The notes under the pieces were generated by a model that saw only the letters and a list, made by a program, of their open reading frames with translations, was not told the origin of the DNA and did no database searches. Of a stretch of 61,300 bases of DNA, positions 10,375 to 18,815 are shown in pieces (position 1 is the first letter of the stretch; each line of letters begins with the position of its first letter). Origin of the DNA: Xanthobacteraceae bacterium (GTDB taxonomy: Bacteria > Pseudomonadota > Alphaproteobacteria > Rhizobiales > Xanthobacteraceae); the NCBI GenBank assembly GCA_031291445.1, contig JARLJA010000025.1, positions 1 to 61,300 on the forward strand, given 5' to 3'. Both the position numbers and the translations under genes were made by a program.

Positions 10375-10805
10375 TCGCCGCGGCCGCGTTCGAGGCCGTC
10401 CTGCTGGCGGCGATCGCGGCACTTCACGTCGCGTGGGGCTTCGGCGCGGTGTGGCCGTGCGTCGGTGAGGCGGCGCTGGTCACGGTGGTGGTCGGCTATC
10501 GGAGCGAGCGGATGCCGCCGCCGGTCCAGTGCTTCATCGCCGCCGGCGCGATCCTCGCCGCGGCTGTCGTGATCGCGCTGCTGGCGGGGCTGGTGCGGTC
10601 GCCGCTGCCGTCGTCACTCGTCGTGCTGCTCGGACTGGGCGCCACCATGGTGTTCGCCGGCCGCGGCGTCGCGGGCTATGTGCCGGCCTGGCGCGCCCGG
10701 TTTCCGCGCCAGCCGTTTGCGCGTCTCGACCGCTCGGTTTATTCGCCGCTGTGCCTCGTCATCGCGCTGACTTGCGCGCGCCTCACCCTCGTTCGACTGG
10801 GATGA
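10371..10805 (+). CDS. DUF3995 family membrane protein
   Basis: 144 residues with four hydrophobic segments (about 3-25, 28-43, 52-72, 78-97) and a fifth weaker one at the end. The pattern [14 protein letters not shown] near the start and [18 protein letters not shown] near the end is what I recall as the DUF3995 family. Its start overlaps the ureF stop (ATGA) and ureG follows after four bases, so it is made together with the urease maturation proteins. A role in nickel or urea handling is only a guess from position. Confidence 0.75.
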   Translation: MIAAAAFEAVLLAAIAALHVAWGFGAVWPCVGEAALVTVVVGYRSERMPPPVQCFIAAGAILAAAVVIALLAGLVRSPLPSSLVVLLGLGATMVFAGRGVAGYVPAWRARFPRQPFARLDRSVYSPLCLVIALTCARLTLVRLG

Positions 10806-10809
10806 CAGA

Positions 10810-11445
<636 letters not shown>

Positions 11446-11769
11446 GCGACTGTGCCAGTGGTTCTCACATTCCCCGAAGCGCACGCTGCTGAGTGATGCG
11501 AACGTCAGAACCGGGGCGCCCGCCGCAAGAATTTTGAGCAGGGCCTGGAACAAATTGGCCTGTTCGCCTTTGATCAACCCGCACCTTCAATCGGGGTGGT
11601 GACCGGTTGCGGTGCGGGCCCCGGCCCGTTCCTGACGGTTTCCAAGTGATGGTTGCCAGTTCATGCTCCCGATTGTTCGATCCGGCCCCCAGCCTCCCGC
11701 GAAATTCCCCCGCCCCGCCCCCCGTTCGGACCTCTGATTTCACGCCGACTTTCTTCTCCAGGTGACGCA
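11446..11769. other. Intergenic region between ureG and the sensor kinase
   Basis: No gene is evident. A long-loop inverted repeat, CCCGCACC (11578-11585) with GGTGCGGG (11611-11618), may help end the urease transcript. A GGAAC box at 11547 lacks a CGTT at the required distance. The strongly C-rich stretch 11690-11730 is compositional only. Confidence 0.5.
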
Positions 11770-13428
11770 GTGCTGCGTTTCGGTTTCTTTATTGGATTAA
11801 TCGCGCTGATCGGCCTCACGGTGTCCGGGCTGGTGGCCTACCGGGCGTTTGGTCAGGACGTCGCCCTCGCGGTGGCCACCATCGACCGGTCGGTCGATAC
11901 CCATGCGCGCCTGGTCCAGGACCGGCTGAGCGAGCGCGATCTCCTGATCCGCCTGATCGCCGGGCTGGTCGGCAAGTCGCCGGCGCAGGATGACGTGCTC
12001 GCCCCGCTGCAGTCCTCGATCTACGAGTTCAATACCGACTTCGTCGTCGCCGGCTGGGTGGCGCGGCTCGCGCCGACCGAGCTGACGGGCGCCCTGAAGC
12101 TGCTGGCGGCGTCGGGCGCGACCAGCCCGCAGATCCGCGACGTCGAGGATCAGCCTATCAACATCGGTTCGGTTACCGAGCCCCTCGACGTGCTGATGGA
12201 GGTCGAGCCGCGCAACGAGGAAACGTTGCCGCTTCCGGGGCGGGCGCTGAACCAGCATCCGGTTCTCGGCCCGTTGCTCGCGCGCGCGGCGGTCGAGGGC
12301 AAGCCGCTGTGTTCGGACCCGGTGGTGCTGCTGCACGCCGACGGGCCCAACGGCGTGGTGCTGGTGGCGCCGGTGACACGCGAGGGCGGCCATGCGCTCT
12401 CGGGCTTCCTGACCTTCTCCTATCGGGTGGCGCCGCTGATGCTCTCCAATGACGACGCCGCCCCGTTCGACGTGGTGATGGAGGATCCGCGCAATCCGAT
12501 GCGGGATCTCAAGACCGGCGAGGGTGGCGTCCTGGCGTCGGTCGCGCCCCAGGACGACCCGGCTTTCCATCCCGTCACCCGGACCGTGAGCTTCAGCGGC
12601 AAGCCGTTCGTCCTGCATTACAACGCGCGGACCAACGTGCAGGAGCATGCCCTGCAGCTCGCCGCCATCGTCGCGATCGTCGGCCTCGTTCTGACCACGA
12701 TCGTCTGCGGCCTGTTCGGCTACGTCGTCTCCAACAACGTGAAGCTGAGCCGTGAAATCGAGGTTCGCAAGGGCTTCGAGACCCGCCTGACCACGGTCAT
12801 CGGCGAGCTGAACCACCGCGTGAAGAACATTCTCGCGGTGCTGCAGTCGATCGTGACGCGGACACTGCATCACGGCGCCGACATCGATTCGGCGCGCGAG
12901 ATGCTGATCGGCCGGATCCACGCGATGTCGAACGTGGTGTCGCTCCTGAGCGACAGCCAGTGGCAGGGCGTCAATCTGCGGGGCCTGCTGGAGTCGCGGG
13001 CGCTGCCCCATGCCGAGCGGATCGTCGCCGCCGGGCCGGATATTTCGGTCAGCCCGCGCGCGGCCCAGAGCCTGTCGCTGCTGTTCTTCGAACTCGCCTC
13101 GCATGCCGACGAGGGCCTGTCGCTGGTCGGCAAGCATCCCACCATCGCCGCGCAGTGGACCGTGACCGGCAGCGGCAAGGATGCGGTGTTCGACTTTCGC
13201 TGGGAGGAGTTCAACACCAGCGCCGCGACGCGCAGCCCGGACAGCGACTTCGGCATTGCCCTGCTCGACCGCGTCGCGCCGGAGGCGCTCGGGGGCACGG
13301 CGAAGCGCTATTTCACCGACGCCAGCTACGTCTACGAGCTGACGGCTCCGATGGAGACCGTGATCGACCAGGCCGAACTCGACCGCATGATCAAGATGTC
13401 GTCGTCCGGGCGCGGCAGGGCCAGCTGA
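11770..13428 (+). CDS. Membrane HWE/HisKA_2-type sensor protein with degenerate ATP-binding domain (PhyT/PhyP-like)
   Basis: 552 residues from GTG 11770; longer in-frame starts exist but add a low-quality leader. TM1 is about residues 2-24 and TM2 about 294-318. The region between has CHASE-like features (SERDLLIRLIAGLVGK, then FVVAGWVARLAP). A dimerisation/phosphoacceptor helix of the HWE/HisKA_2 kind follows, with the acceptor His349 in GELNHRVKNILAVLQS. The catalytic half is unusual: the N box reads FFELASHADEG, with His445 where the Mg-binding Asn is expected, and no clear GGP/GxGxxL lid is present. Known: Sphingomonas PhyP/PhyT is a degenerate HisKA_2 protein regulating PhyR. Here it lies next to ecfG-nepR-phyR, so a PhyR phosphotransferase/phosphatase role is likely (inference). 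Confidence 0.82.
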   Translation: MLRFGFFIGLIALIGLTVSGLVAYRAFGQDVALAVATIDRSVDTHARLVQDRLSERDLLIRLIAGLVGKSPAQDDVLAPLQSSIYEFNTDFVVAGWVARLAPTELTGALKLLAASGATSPQIRDVEDQPINIGSVTEPLDVLMEVEPRNEETLPLPGRALNQHPVLGPLLARAAVEGKPLCSDPVVLLHADGPNGVVLVAPVTREGGHALSGFLTFSYRVAPLMLSNDDAAPFDVVMEDPRNPMRDLKTGEGGVLASVAPQDDPAFHPVTRTVSFSGKPFVLHYNARTNVQEHALQLAAIVAIVGLVLTTIVCGLFGYVVSNNVKLSREIEVRKGFETRLTTVIGELNHRVKNILAVLQSIVTRTLHHGADIDSAREMLIGRIHAMSNVVSLLSDSQWQGVNLRGLLESRALPHAERIVAAGPDISVSPRAAQSLSLLFFELASHADEGLSLVGKHPTIAAQWTVTGSGKDAVFDFRWEEFNTSAATRSPDSDFGIALLDRVAPEALGGTAKRYFTDASYVYELTAPMETVIDQAELDRMIKMSSSGRGRAS

Positions 13429-13463
13429 TCACGCCGCGTCGGCCGCCGTCTCCCGGAACGGCT

Positions 13464-13497
13464 GCGGCCGCCGGTCCCCGTGAGGGACGGCGGCCGC
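13464..13497. terminator. Bidirectional hairpin between sensor gene and ecfG
   Basis: GCGGCCGCC, one bulged G, GTCCC, loop CGTGA, then GGGAC and GGCGGCCGC. It lies between the convergent stop codons at 13428 and 13523, so it can end both transcripts. No U-tract is evident. Confidence 0.65.
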
Positions 13498-13522
13498 GAA
13501 CGCGGGAGATGGGGCGGGGTGG

Positions 13523-14071
13523 CTAGCGGTTGCCCCCGCCGATGACGGCGCGGACGGCGTTGTCCGGACCGAAATCGTCGGCACTGTCGACATAGAGCAG
13601 GCTGCTCAGTTTCGACCGCGCGCGATTCACCCGGCTCTTGATGGTGCCGACGGCGCAGCCGCAGATCGCTGCCGCGGCCTCGTAGGAAAAGCCGGAGGCC
13701 CCGACCAGGATCAGCGCTTCCTTCTGGTCCTGGGGCAGCTTGTCGAGCGCCACGCGAAATTCCTCGAACTCGAGGTGCGGCGTCTGCTCGGGCTGGGACT
13801 TCAGGGCCTTGGCGTAGCTGCCGTCGGCATCCTCCACTTCCCGCCGCCGCTTCCGGTAGTCGGAGCGAAACAGGTTGCGGAGGATGGTGAACAGCCAGGC
13901 CGGCATGTTGGAGCCGGGCTGAAACGAGTCGATGTTGGCAAGCGCCCGGAGCAGGGTCTCCTGCACCAGGTCATCGGCGCGGTCGCCGTTGCCGCTCAGC
14001 GAGATCGCGAAGGCGCGCAGGCTCGGTACGCAGCCCAGGAGCTCGTCGCGTAGCTGTTGGGTGAGAGGCAT
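13523..14071 (-). CDS. ecfG: General stress response ECF sigma factor EcfG
   Basis: 182 residues, ECF15 (EcfG) type. It has a region 2 (RAFAISLSGNGDRADDLVQETLLRALANIDSFQPGSNMPAWLFTILRNLF, about residues 19-68) and a region 4 (LDKLPQDQKEALILVGASGFSYEEAA-like, about 113-140, then CGCAVGTIKSRVNRARSKL). It directs RNA polymerase to GGAAC/CGTT promoters and is held inactive by NepR until PhyR is phosphorylated. Its ATG shares one base with the nepR stop (TGATG), so it is translationally coupled to its anti-sigma factor. Confidence 0.95.
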   Translation of the reverse strand: MPLTQQLRDELLGCVPSLRAFAISLSGNGDRADDLVQETLLRALANIDSFQPGSNMPAWLFTILRNLFRSDYRKRRREVEDADGSYAKALKSQPEQTPHLEFEEFRVALDKLPQDQKEALILVGASGFSYEAAAAICGCAVGTIKSRVNRARSKLSSLLYVDSADDFGPDNAVRAVIGGGNR

Positions 14072-14286
14072 CAGACCCTCCCACTGTCTTTTGCGGCGAT
14101 CTCGTCGGCGGTGGCGGTCGCGGTCTGCGCCTCCACACTGCCAAGTTGCTCGATCAGCTCCGCAAATCGGGGCGGGACCCCTTGGCGGACGACCTCGTCG
14201 TAGATCGCCCGCAGCTGGTGACCAATTCTCGCCTGGATATCGGCGCTCAGTCCGCCTTGCTTGGATGGTGTCTTAGAATCCTTCAT
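14071..14286 (-). CDS. nepR: Anti-sigma factor NepR
   Basis: 71 residues from ATG 14286; a GTG five codons upstream is possible. It contains the NepR signature IGHQLRAIYDEVVRQGVPPRFAELIEQL (about residues 17-44), the two-helix element that binds either EcfG or the sigma-like domain of PhyR. The tail is Ala/Thr-rich and likely disordered. nepR precedes ecfG in one operon and is divergent from phyR. The promoter region between them carries a perfect inverted repeat with EcfG -35 boxes. Confidence 0.95.
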   Translation of the reverse strand: MKDSKTPSKQGGLSADIQARIGHQLRAIYDEVVRQGVPPRFAELIEQLGSVEAQTATATADEIAAKDSGRV

Positions 14287-14415
14287 GACCTGTCCCGTCA
14301 CGTCGCACAGAGCTAAGCTGTTTGGTTAGAACCGCTTTTTGTGTTCTCAGTGTGCGCTCTTGTTTTGTTTTCCCAGCGACACCCGCGGCCTCTGCCGCCG
14401 CGCATGACGGGGGCT

Positions 14416-14472
14416 AATGCAATCATTGCGATAAAGTTCCAGACGTTCCTGGAACTTTATCGGTCCTGAAAA
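14416..14472. promoter_or_regulatory. Divergent nepR-ecfG / phyR promoter region with mirrored GGAAC boxes
   Basis: A perfect 13-bp inverted repeat (GATAAAGTTCCAG at 14430-14442, loop ACGTTC, CTGGAACTTTATC at 14449-14461) puts one GGAAC -35 box on each strand, pointing outward. On the minus strand, GGAAC (14436-14440) is followed after 16 bases by CATT (14416-14419), one mismatch from the CGTT -10 consensus, and reads toward nepR. On the plus strand, GGAAC (14451-14455) reads toward phyR, but its -10 is weaker (GTA near 14473). This fits autoregulation by EcfG. Confidence 0.7.
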
Positions 14473-14549
14473 GTATACAAAGAGGTCGAAAGTCGCGTGC
14501 TCACGCGGCTGTGATCGAACCGAGTGGTATTCAATGAAGTGGAGGGGGA

Positions 14550-15344
14550 ATGTCGCGCTCCCAGGTCGTTGCTGAACATCTGCCATTGCTGCGTCGTTAC
14601 GCGCGTGCGCTGACCGGAAACCAGGCATCGGGAGATGCCTATGTCGCCGCCATGCTCGAGGCGCTGCTGCAGGACCAGACCCTGCTGGACGAGAGCCAGG
14701 GGCCGCGGGCCGGGCTGTTTCGCCTGTTCACGCGGATCTGGAATTCCGTCGGGATCAATGATCAGCCGGATGCCGGCACGGTGCCCGGGCCGTCGGAGCG
14801 GCGGCTATCGAACATCACTCCGCTGCCGCGGCAGGCCTTCCTGCTGCTGTCGCTCGAGGGATTTCCGGAAGCCCAGGCCGCCTATATCCTCGACGTCGAG
14901 GTCGCCGACCTCCGGCGTCTGGCGGATACTGCCGGCCGGGAGCTGGCCGCCGAGATCGCGACCGACGTCCTCATCATCGAGGATGAGACCTTCATCGCCA
15001 TGGATCTCGAGAGCCTGATCCGCAATCTCGGGCACAACGTCATCGGTGTGGCGCGCACCCATGCCGATGCGGTCGCGCTCGCGGCCGACCATCGGCCCGG
15101 GCTTATTCTCGCCGACATTCAGCTCGCCGACGGCAGCTCCGGGCTCGACGCGGTGAACGAACTGCTGCGCCGCTTCGAGGTGCCCGTGGTGTTCATCACC
15201 GCCTATCCGGAGCGCTTCCTGACCGGCGAGCGTCCCGAACCGGCCTTCCTGATCTCCAAGCCGTTTCAGCCGGCGATGGTCTCGGCGGTGGCCAGCCAGG
15301 CATTGTTCTTCCAGCGCAATTCGCGCAATCGGACCGCCGCATAG
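14550..15344 (+). CDS. phyR: General stress response regulator PhyR
   Basis: 264 residues. Residues 1-~135 form a sigma-factor-like domain (LPLLRRYARALTGNQASGDAYVAAMLEALLQD, later RQAFLLLSLEGFPEAQAAYILDVEVADL) that mimics EcfG and binds NepR. Residues ~140-255 are a receiver domain: the acidic pair in DVLIIEDETFIAMDLES, phosphoacceptor Asp in LILADIQLADGSSGLD, Thr in VVFITAYPERF and Lys in LISKPFQP. Phosphorylation opens the sigma-like domain and releases EcfG. GGAGGGGGA directly before the ATG is a strong ribosome-binding site. Confidence 0.97.
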   Translation: MSRSQVVAEHLPLLRRYARALTGNQASGDAYVAAMLEALLQDQTLLDESQGPRAGLFRLFTRIWNSVGINDQPDAGTVPGPSERRLSNITPLPRQAFLLLSLEGFPEAQAAYILDVEVADLRRLADTAGRELAAEIATDVLIIEDETFIAMDLESLIRNLGHNVIGVARTHADAVALAADHRPGLILADIQLADGSSGLDAVNELLRRFEVPVVFITAYPERFLTGERPEPAFLISKPFQPAMVSAVASQALFFQRNSRNRTAA

Positions 15345-15825
15345 CGACGCGCTGCGGCTCACGCGATCCGCGTGGCCGCTCGCAGACAGAGCGAACAGAC
15401 GAGAGCGGCCGCGACGTCTGTCGTCCGGGGTCGTCTCTAGGTTCGGCGCTCGCGCCGGCTTTTCCCCATAGACCCGGCTTTTCCCCATAGACGCTGGCCG
15501 CCAGACGATGGACCAACAGGAAGCGGGACGCCGCCGGCATCACCACGGCGACGTCCCGCCTTTCGCCGGCTAGTCAGGGGCAGGGGATTAACCGGCGCCC
15601 AGAATGACGCGTGTGGCCGGCGATCGTTCCGCGCGAAAAGTTGATTTTTGCCGGGCCGGATTCCGAAACGACCACCCAGCGTCCCCGGAACCCGCGGTCT
15701 TCATCTTCGTTAACGCGGTCAAGACGGCACCCTTCGGGGCAAGGCCGACAAACCAGGCAACAACACGACAACACGCAAACAGGGAGCCGGGCGATACCGC
15801 AGGCCCGGCCAACAGGGTGTCGACG
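15345..15825. other. Intergenic region after phyR, with tandem duplication and a promoter
   Basis: No gene is evident. A short hairpin (CACGCG ATC CGCGTG, 15360-15374) may end phyR. A 19-bp unit starting CCGGCTTTTCC is duplicated head to tail (15455-15473, 15474-15492). The second half holds the EcfG-type promoter described separately and a leader of about 100 bases. Confidence 0.6.
15687..15711 (+). promoter_or_regulatory. Consensus sigma-EcfG promoter
   Basis: GGAAC (15687-15691), 16-base spacer, CGTT (15708-15711): an exact match to the alphaproteobacterial EcfG consensus. It points to the secreted hypothetical gene at 15826, leaving a leader of roughly 105 bases, and argues against an earlier in-frame start at 15604. 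Confidence 0.8.
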
Positions 15826-16269
15826 ATGACTTACGATTCGGCGTCACGTGTCGCATCACTATCACTGGGCATGCTCGCGGCCGCGACCGCGCTGGCGGGC
15901 GTCGACCTTGCAGGCATGGATCCGGGCCCCCGTGCATCGTTCGCCAGCGGCTGGGTCGAAACCGGACGCGAGGCGATGTGGAGCCTCGCCGGCAACGTCG
16001 CGCCGGTCGTCAACCGCGCCGCCAAGAGCGATCGCGACGCGGTCCCGACAGGCGCCGCGGAAACCATGACCGTCTCATTCCCGCTGGCAGGCCAGAGCGG
16101 CGCGTCGGTGGTGGCGCGGCTGCCGGCTGCGACCGCGGCGAGGTCCGGGGTGAGCAGCGGGCGACCCGCTGCCAGCGGCGCGCGCAAGCCGATGGTCGCC
16201 TGCGAGCCGACGGTGAGCCCGCTGGCGGCGGCGGCCCGCAACCTCGCGCCGGGGCGCTGCATCACCTGA
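15826..16269 (+). CDS. Secreted hypothetical protein, likely stress-induced
   Basis: 147 residues from ATG 15826. A hydrophobic segment (VASLSLGMLAAATALAGV, about residues 7-24) suggests a signal peptide or anchor. The middle is Ser/Ala-rich and low complexity. The end carries ACEPTVSPLAAAARNLAPGRC, a Cys...GRC ending that I have seen in uncharacterised Bradyrhizobium proteins, which suggests a disulfide in the cell envelope. Function unknown. The consensus EcfG promoter upstream and its position next to phyR make it a probable general stress regulon member. Confidence 0.65.
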   Translation: MTYDSASRVASLSLGMLAAATALAGVDLAGMDPGPRASFASGWVETGREAMWSLAGNVAPVVNRAAKSDRDAVPTGAAETMTVSFPLAGQSGASVVARLPAATAARSGVSSGRPAASGARKPMVACEPTVSPLAAAARNLAPGRCIT

Positions 16270-16357
16270 TCGTTAGATCGTCATCAATGTCGGCATCGTG
16301 GCGCCGACGTGTATCGGCGTGCACCGCGGGCTGCGTCCATGAGCGAAGCGCGCAGGG

Positions 16358-16516
16358 TCAGATCTTGCCGAACAGCAGCAGGATGACGACGATCACCAGC
16401 AGCGTGCTGACCAGGCCCGCCGGGCCGTAGCCCCAACGGCGGCTGTAGTCCCAGTTCGGCGCGACCGCGATCACGCCGATCACGAGCACAACGACGAGCA
16501 GGGTGCCGAGCGTCAT
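16358..16516 (-). CDS. DUF3309-like small membrane protein
   Basis: 52 residues with two hydrophobic stretches (MTLGTLLVVVLVIGVIAVAP and VSTLLVIVVILLLFGK) separated by NWDYSRRWGYGPAG. This layout matches the small DUF3309 proteins common in proteobacteria. The start follows GGAGATGGAGGGTC, a strong ribosome-binding region, in the divergent gap. Function unknown; likely an inner-membrane peptide. Its length is too short for many gene callers but the family pattern is clear. Confidence 0.75.
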   Translation of the reverse strand: MTLGTLLVVVLVIGVIAVAPNWDYSRRWGYGPAGLVSTLLVIVVILLLFGKI

Positions 16517-16676
16517 CGCTGACCCTCCATCTCCATGACACCGAACTCGCCGTCCAGGAGTCTCCAGGCGGGCCCGGGATTGCCTTGTCCAACCCACCGA
16601 TCGTCGGGATCGACGTTCACTCTCGCACTTGTGAACGTCGTGGACCCTCGACTGTGGCCGGCGTGCAGCGCCGGGT

Positions 16677-16702
16677 GGAACTTTCCGCGCGGCGGCCGCG
16701 TT
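16677..16702 (+). promoter_or_regulatory. Consensus sigma-EcfG promoter
   Basis: GGAAC (16677-16681), 17-base spacer, CGTT (16699-16702). It reads toward the L,D-transpeptidase gene starting at 16754, with a leader of about 45 bases. This is the second exact match within 1 kb, both downstream of phyR. Confidence 0.78.
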
Positions 16703-16753
16703 CAACCCGTGTCGGCACAGGATCGACGTTCGACGGTACGGATGGGCAGGGTC

Positions 16754-17563
16754 ATGACACAGTCGAAGCCTCGGCGCCCTGGATGCGCTGGTCGATTTTT
16801 TCCGGTCGTTTCAGTTGCGATCGTCGCGGCCGGCACCCTGCTCGCCGGCGCGATGTCGTCGTCACCGGCGAGCGCTCAGGCGCTCAGCTACGCCAACGAG
16901 CCCATGACCTTGCAGTGGCCGCGCGGCGCGGACGGCACGGCGGGTCCGCAAGACCAGGTCACCGGCGAGGGCGCCCGCGACACGGACGTGCTGCCAGCCG
17001 CGTTGCGCCGCCAGATCGTGGACTACGATACCTCCGAGGCACCCGGCACCGTCATCATCGATACCCCGCATACGGTGCTGTATTACGTGTTGGGCGGCCA
17101 CCGCGCCATTCGCTACGGCGTCGGCGTCGGCCGCGAGGGCTTCACATGGGCAGGTGTCGAGACGGTCACCCGCAAGGCGGAGTGGCCGGACTGGATTCCG
17201 CCCAGCGAGATGATCGCGCGGCAGCCATATCTCCCGCGCTTCGTCGCCGGCGGCCCGGGCAATCCGCTGGGCGCGCGCGCCATGTATCTCGGCGCCAGCA
17301 AATACCGCATTCACGGCACCAACGATCCGACCACCATCGGCAAGTTCGTGTCGAGCGGCTGCATCCGCATGACCAATACCGACGTCGAGGATCTGTTCGG
17401 CCGCGTCAGCGTCGGGGCCAAGGTGATCGTGCTGCCCAAGGGCGGTCGCGCCGCCGCGAGCCGCCCGTCGCTGGCGAAGGTCTCCCGCGTCGAGACCCCG
17501 CGGTTGCCGCTTGAGTCGAGACCGGTGACGGCGGCGAACCTGACCGGGTCCGCGCTCTACTAA
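16754..17563 (+). CDS. L,D-transpeptidase (YkuD domain), periplasmic
   Basis: 269 residues. A signal peptide (about residues 1-42: Arg/Lys-rich start, hydrophobic VVSVAIVAAGTLLAGAM, then ASAQA) precedes a YkuD domain. The domain contains VIIDTPHTVLYYVLGGHRAIRYGVGVGREGFTW and the catalytic region YRIHGTNDPTTIGKFVSSGCIRMTN with the nucleophilic Cys and its HGT histidine. It makes 3-3 peptidoglycan cross-links or attaches proteins to peptidoglycan. ATG 16754 is preferred because the EcfG promoter lies at 16677-16702 and GGGCAGG precedes the start. Stress-induced cross-linking is the likely role. Confidence 0.9.
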   Translation: MTQSKPRRPGCAGRFFPVVSVAIVAAGTLLAGAMSSSPASAQALSYANEPMTLQWPRGADGTAGPQDQVTGEGARDTDVLPAALRRQIVDYDTSEAPGTVIIDTPHTVLYYVLGGHRAIRYGVGVGREGFTWAGVETVTRKAEWPDWIPPSEMIARQPYLPRFVAGGPGNPLGARAMYLGASKYRIHGTNDPTTIGKFVSSGCIRMTNTDVEDLFGRVSVGAKVIVLPKGGRAAASRPSLAKVSRVETPRLPLESRPVTAANLTGSALY

Positions 17564-17647
17564 TGAGGTGCCACGGCGCGCAGGTCGCGCCGCCCGGTGA
17601 CTTACCGGACCTGGAGAAGCCAGGTCTGGAGCGGCCAGGAGGCCACC

Positions 17648-18298
17648 ATGATGCATCCCCGTGGCGTGATGCTCGCAACCGTCCTGATCGCGATGGCGAT
17701 GGTGGTCAGCCGCCCGGACACCGTCCGGGCCCAGGATCTGCTGTCCGGCTTGTTCGGGGCGCTGCTCGGCCGTCCGCCGGCCGTCGCCGCGCCCATGCCG
17801 CCGCTGGCCTATGGCGGCAGCGAGGACGAGGCGCGTCCCATGACGCCGGCGCAGCCGGTGATCACCGGCACCCGCGGGGCATTCTGCGTCCGCAGCTGCG
17901 ACGGCCGCTACTTCCCGGTGCCGCCGGCGGACGGCGGAAGCGCCGCGGCGGCGTGCGGCAGCCTCTGTCCCGGCAGCGCCACCAAGGTGGTCTACGGCGG
18001 CGCCATCGACAGCGCCGTGACCCCGTCCGGGCAGTCCTATGCGGACCTGCCGAACGCCTTCCGCTATCGCAGCGAAATCGTCGCCGGCTGCACCTGCAAC
18101 GGCAAGGACACGTTCGGCCTCGCCAAGGTGCGGATCGAGGACGATCACACCCTGCGCAAGGGCGACATCGTCGCCGGCGCCGGCGGCTTCATGGTCGCCA
18201 GCGGCCGCGTCGACGGGCGCAAGGCCGCGAATTTCACGCCGGCGCCGGCGTCGATTCGCAGCAGGTTCGAACGCATGCCGGTGCTCGCATCGGAATAG
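17648..18298 (+). CDS. DUF2865 family secreted protein
   Basis: 216 residues. A signal peptide is present (about 1-27, hydrophobic GVMLATVLIAMAMVVS, cleavage near VRAQD). The core has a cysteine-rich pattern: GAFCVRSCDGRYFPVP near residue 78-93, ACGSLCPGSATKVVYGG, SYADLPNAFRYR and GCTCNGKD. This is what I know as DUF2865, an uncharacterised rhizobial periplasmic family. ATG 17648 follows AGGAGG by five bases. It lies 85 bases after the L,D-transpeptidase on the same strand and may be cotranscribed with it. Confidence 0.8.
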   Translation: MMHPRGVMLATVLIAMAMVVSRPDTVRAQDLLSGLFGALLGRPPAVAAPMPPLAYGGSEDEARPMTPAQPVITGTRGAFCVRSCDGRYFPVPPADGGSAAAACGSLCPGSATKVVYGGAIDSAVTPSGQSYADLPNAFRYRSEIVAGCTCNGKDTFGLAKVRIEDDHTLRKGDIVAGAGGFMVASGRVDGRKAANFTPAPASIRSRFERMPVLASE

Positions 18299-18539
18299 AC
18301 GCATCGTGCGCCAGCACAAGGCTTGCCCGCCAGGTGAGCTTGCTCTGCGGGCCTCGGGGCGCGCGCTCACGGCGCGCACCGCCTTCCCTGTCGCGCTGGC
18401 TTCCCGCTCGAACTGATCGGCCGTGTGACATTCGCTTCGCGACCGGCGCGTCAAGCGGCTGAGATCAATTCCACGCACCTTGTCCTCGGCTATGGTTTCC
18501 GACAGTGTCTCGCCGTGTGTTCCTTCAGGTAAGGGCAAA

Positions 18540-18794
18540 ATGACCCAAGTCACGACCGACCAGTTTGCAATGAGCCATGAAGGCATCGAGCATTTGCCGA
18601 CGGGCGCGAAATTCACGCCGCGTCCCGGCAGCCCATTTTCCGGCACGCTCGATCGGGCGCAGCTTGGCCAGAAATTGGCCAACGGCGACGATTATCCGCC
18701 CGATGAAGTCCAGGGCATGATGGAAGATCTCTGGGCGGAGTATGTCCTGAAGAACGATCTGGTGGGCGACTTGCCCGATCTGAATCCGCAATGA
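18540..18794 (+). CDS. Hypothetical small acidic protein
   Basis: 84 residues from ATG 18540, preceded by AAGGGC; an upstream in-frame start at 18480 would add 20 poorly protein-like residues. No signal peptide or membrane segment. It contains HEGIEHLPTGAKFTPRPGSP and a C-terminal helical part DEVQGMMEDLWAEYVLKND. I do not recognise a named family. It is convergent with the chemoreceptor gene (21 bases between stops). Confidence 0.6.
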   Translation: MTQVTTDQFAMSHEGIEHLPTGAKFTPRPGSPFSGTLDRAQLGQKLANGDDYPPDEVQGMMEDLWAEYVLKNDLVGDLPDLNPQ

Positions 18795-18815
18795 CGGGGC
18801 GCAGGATGCCGGGCG

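Noticed and set aside
11547-11572. GGAAC box upstream of the sensor gene as an EcfG promoter
   Set aside because: No CGTT-like -10 at 16 or 17 bases (CTTT/TTTG instead).
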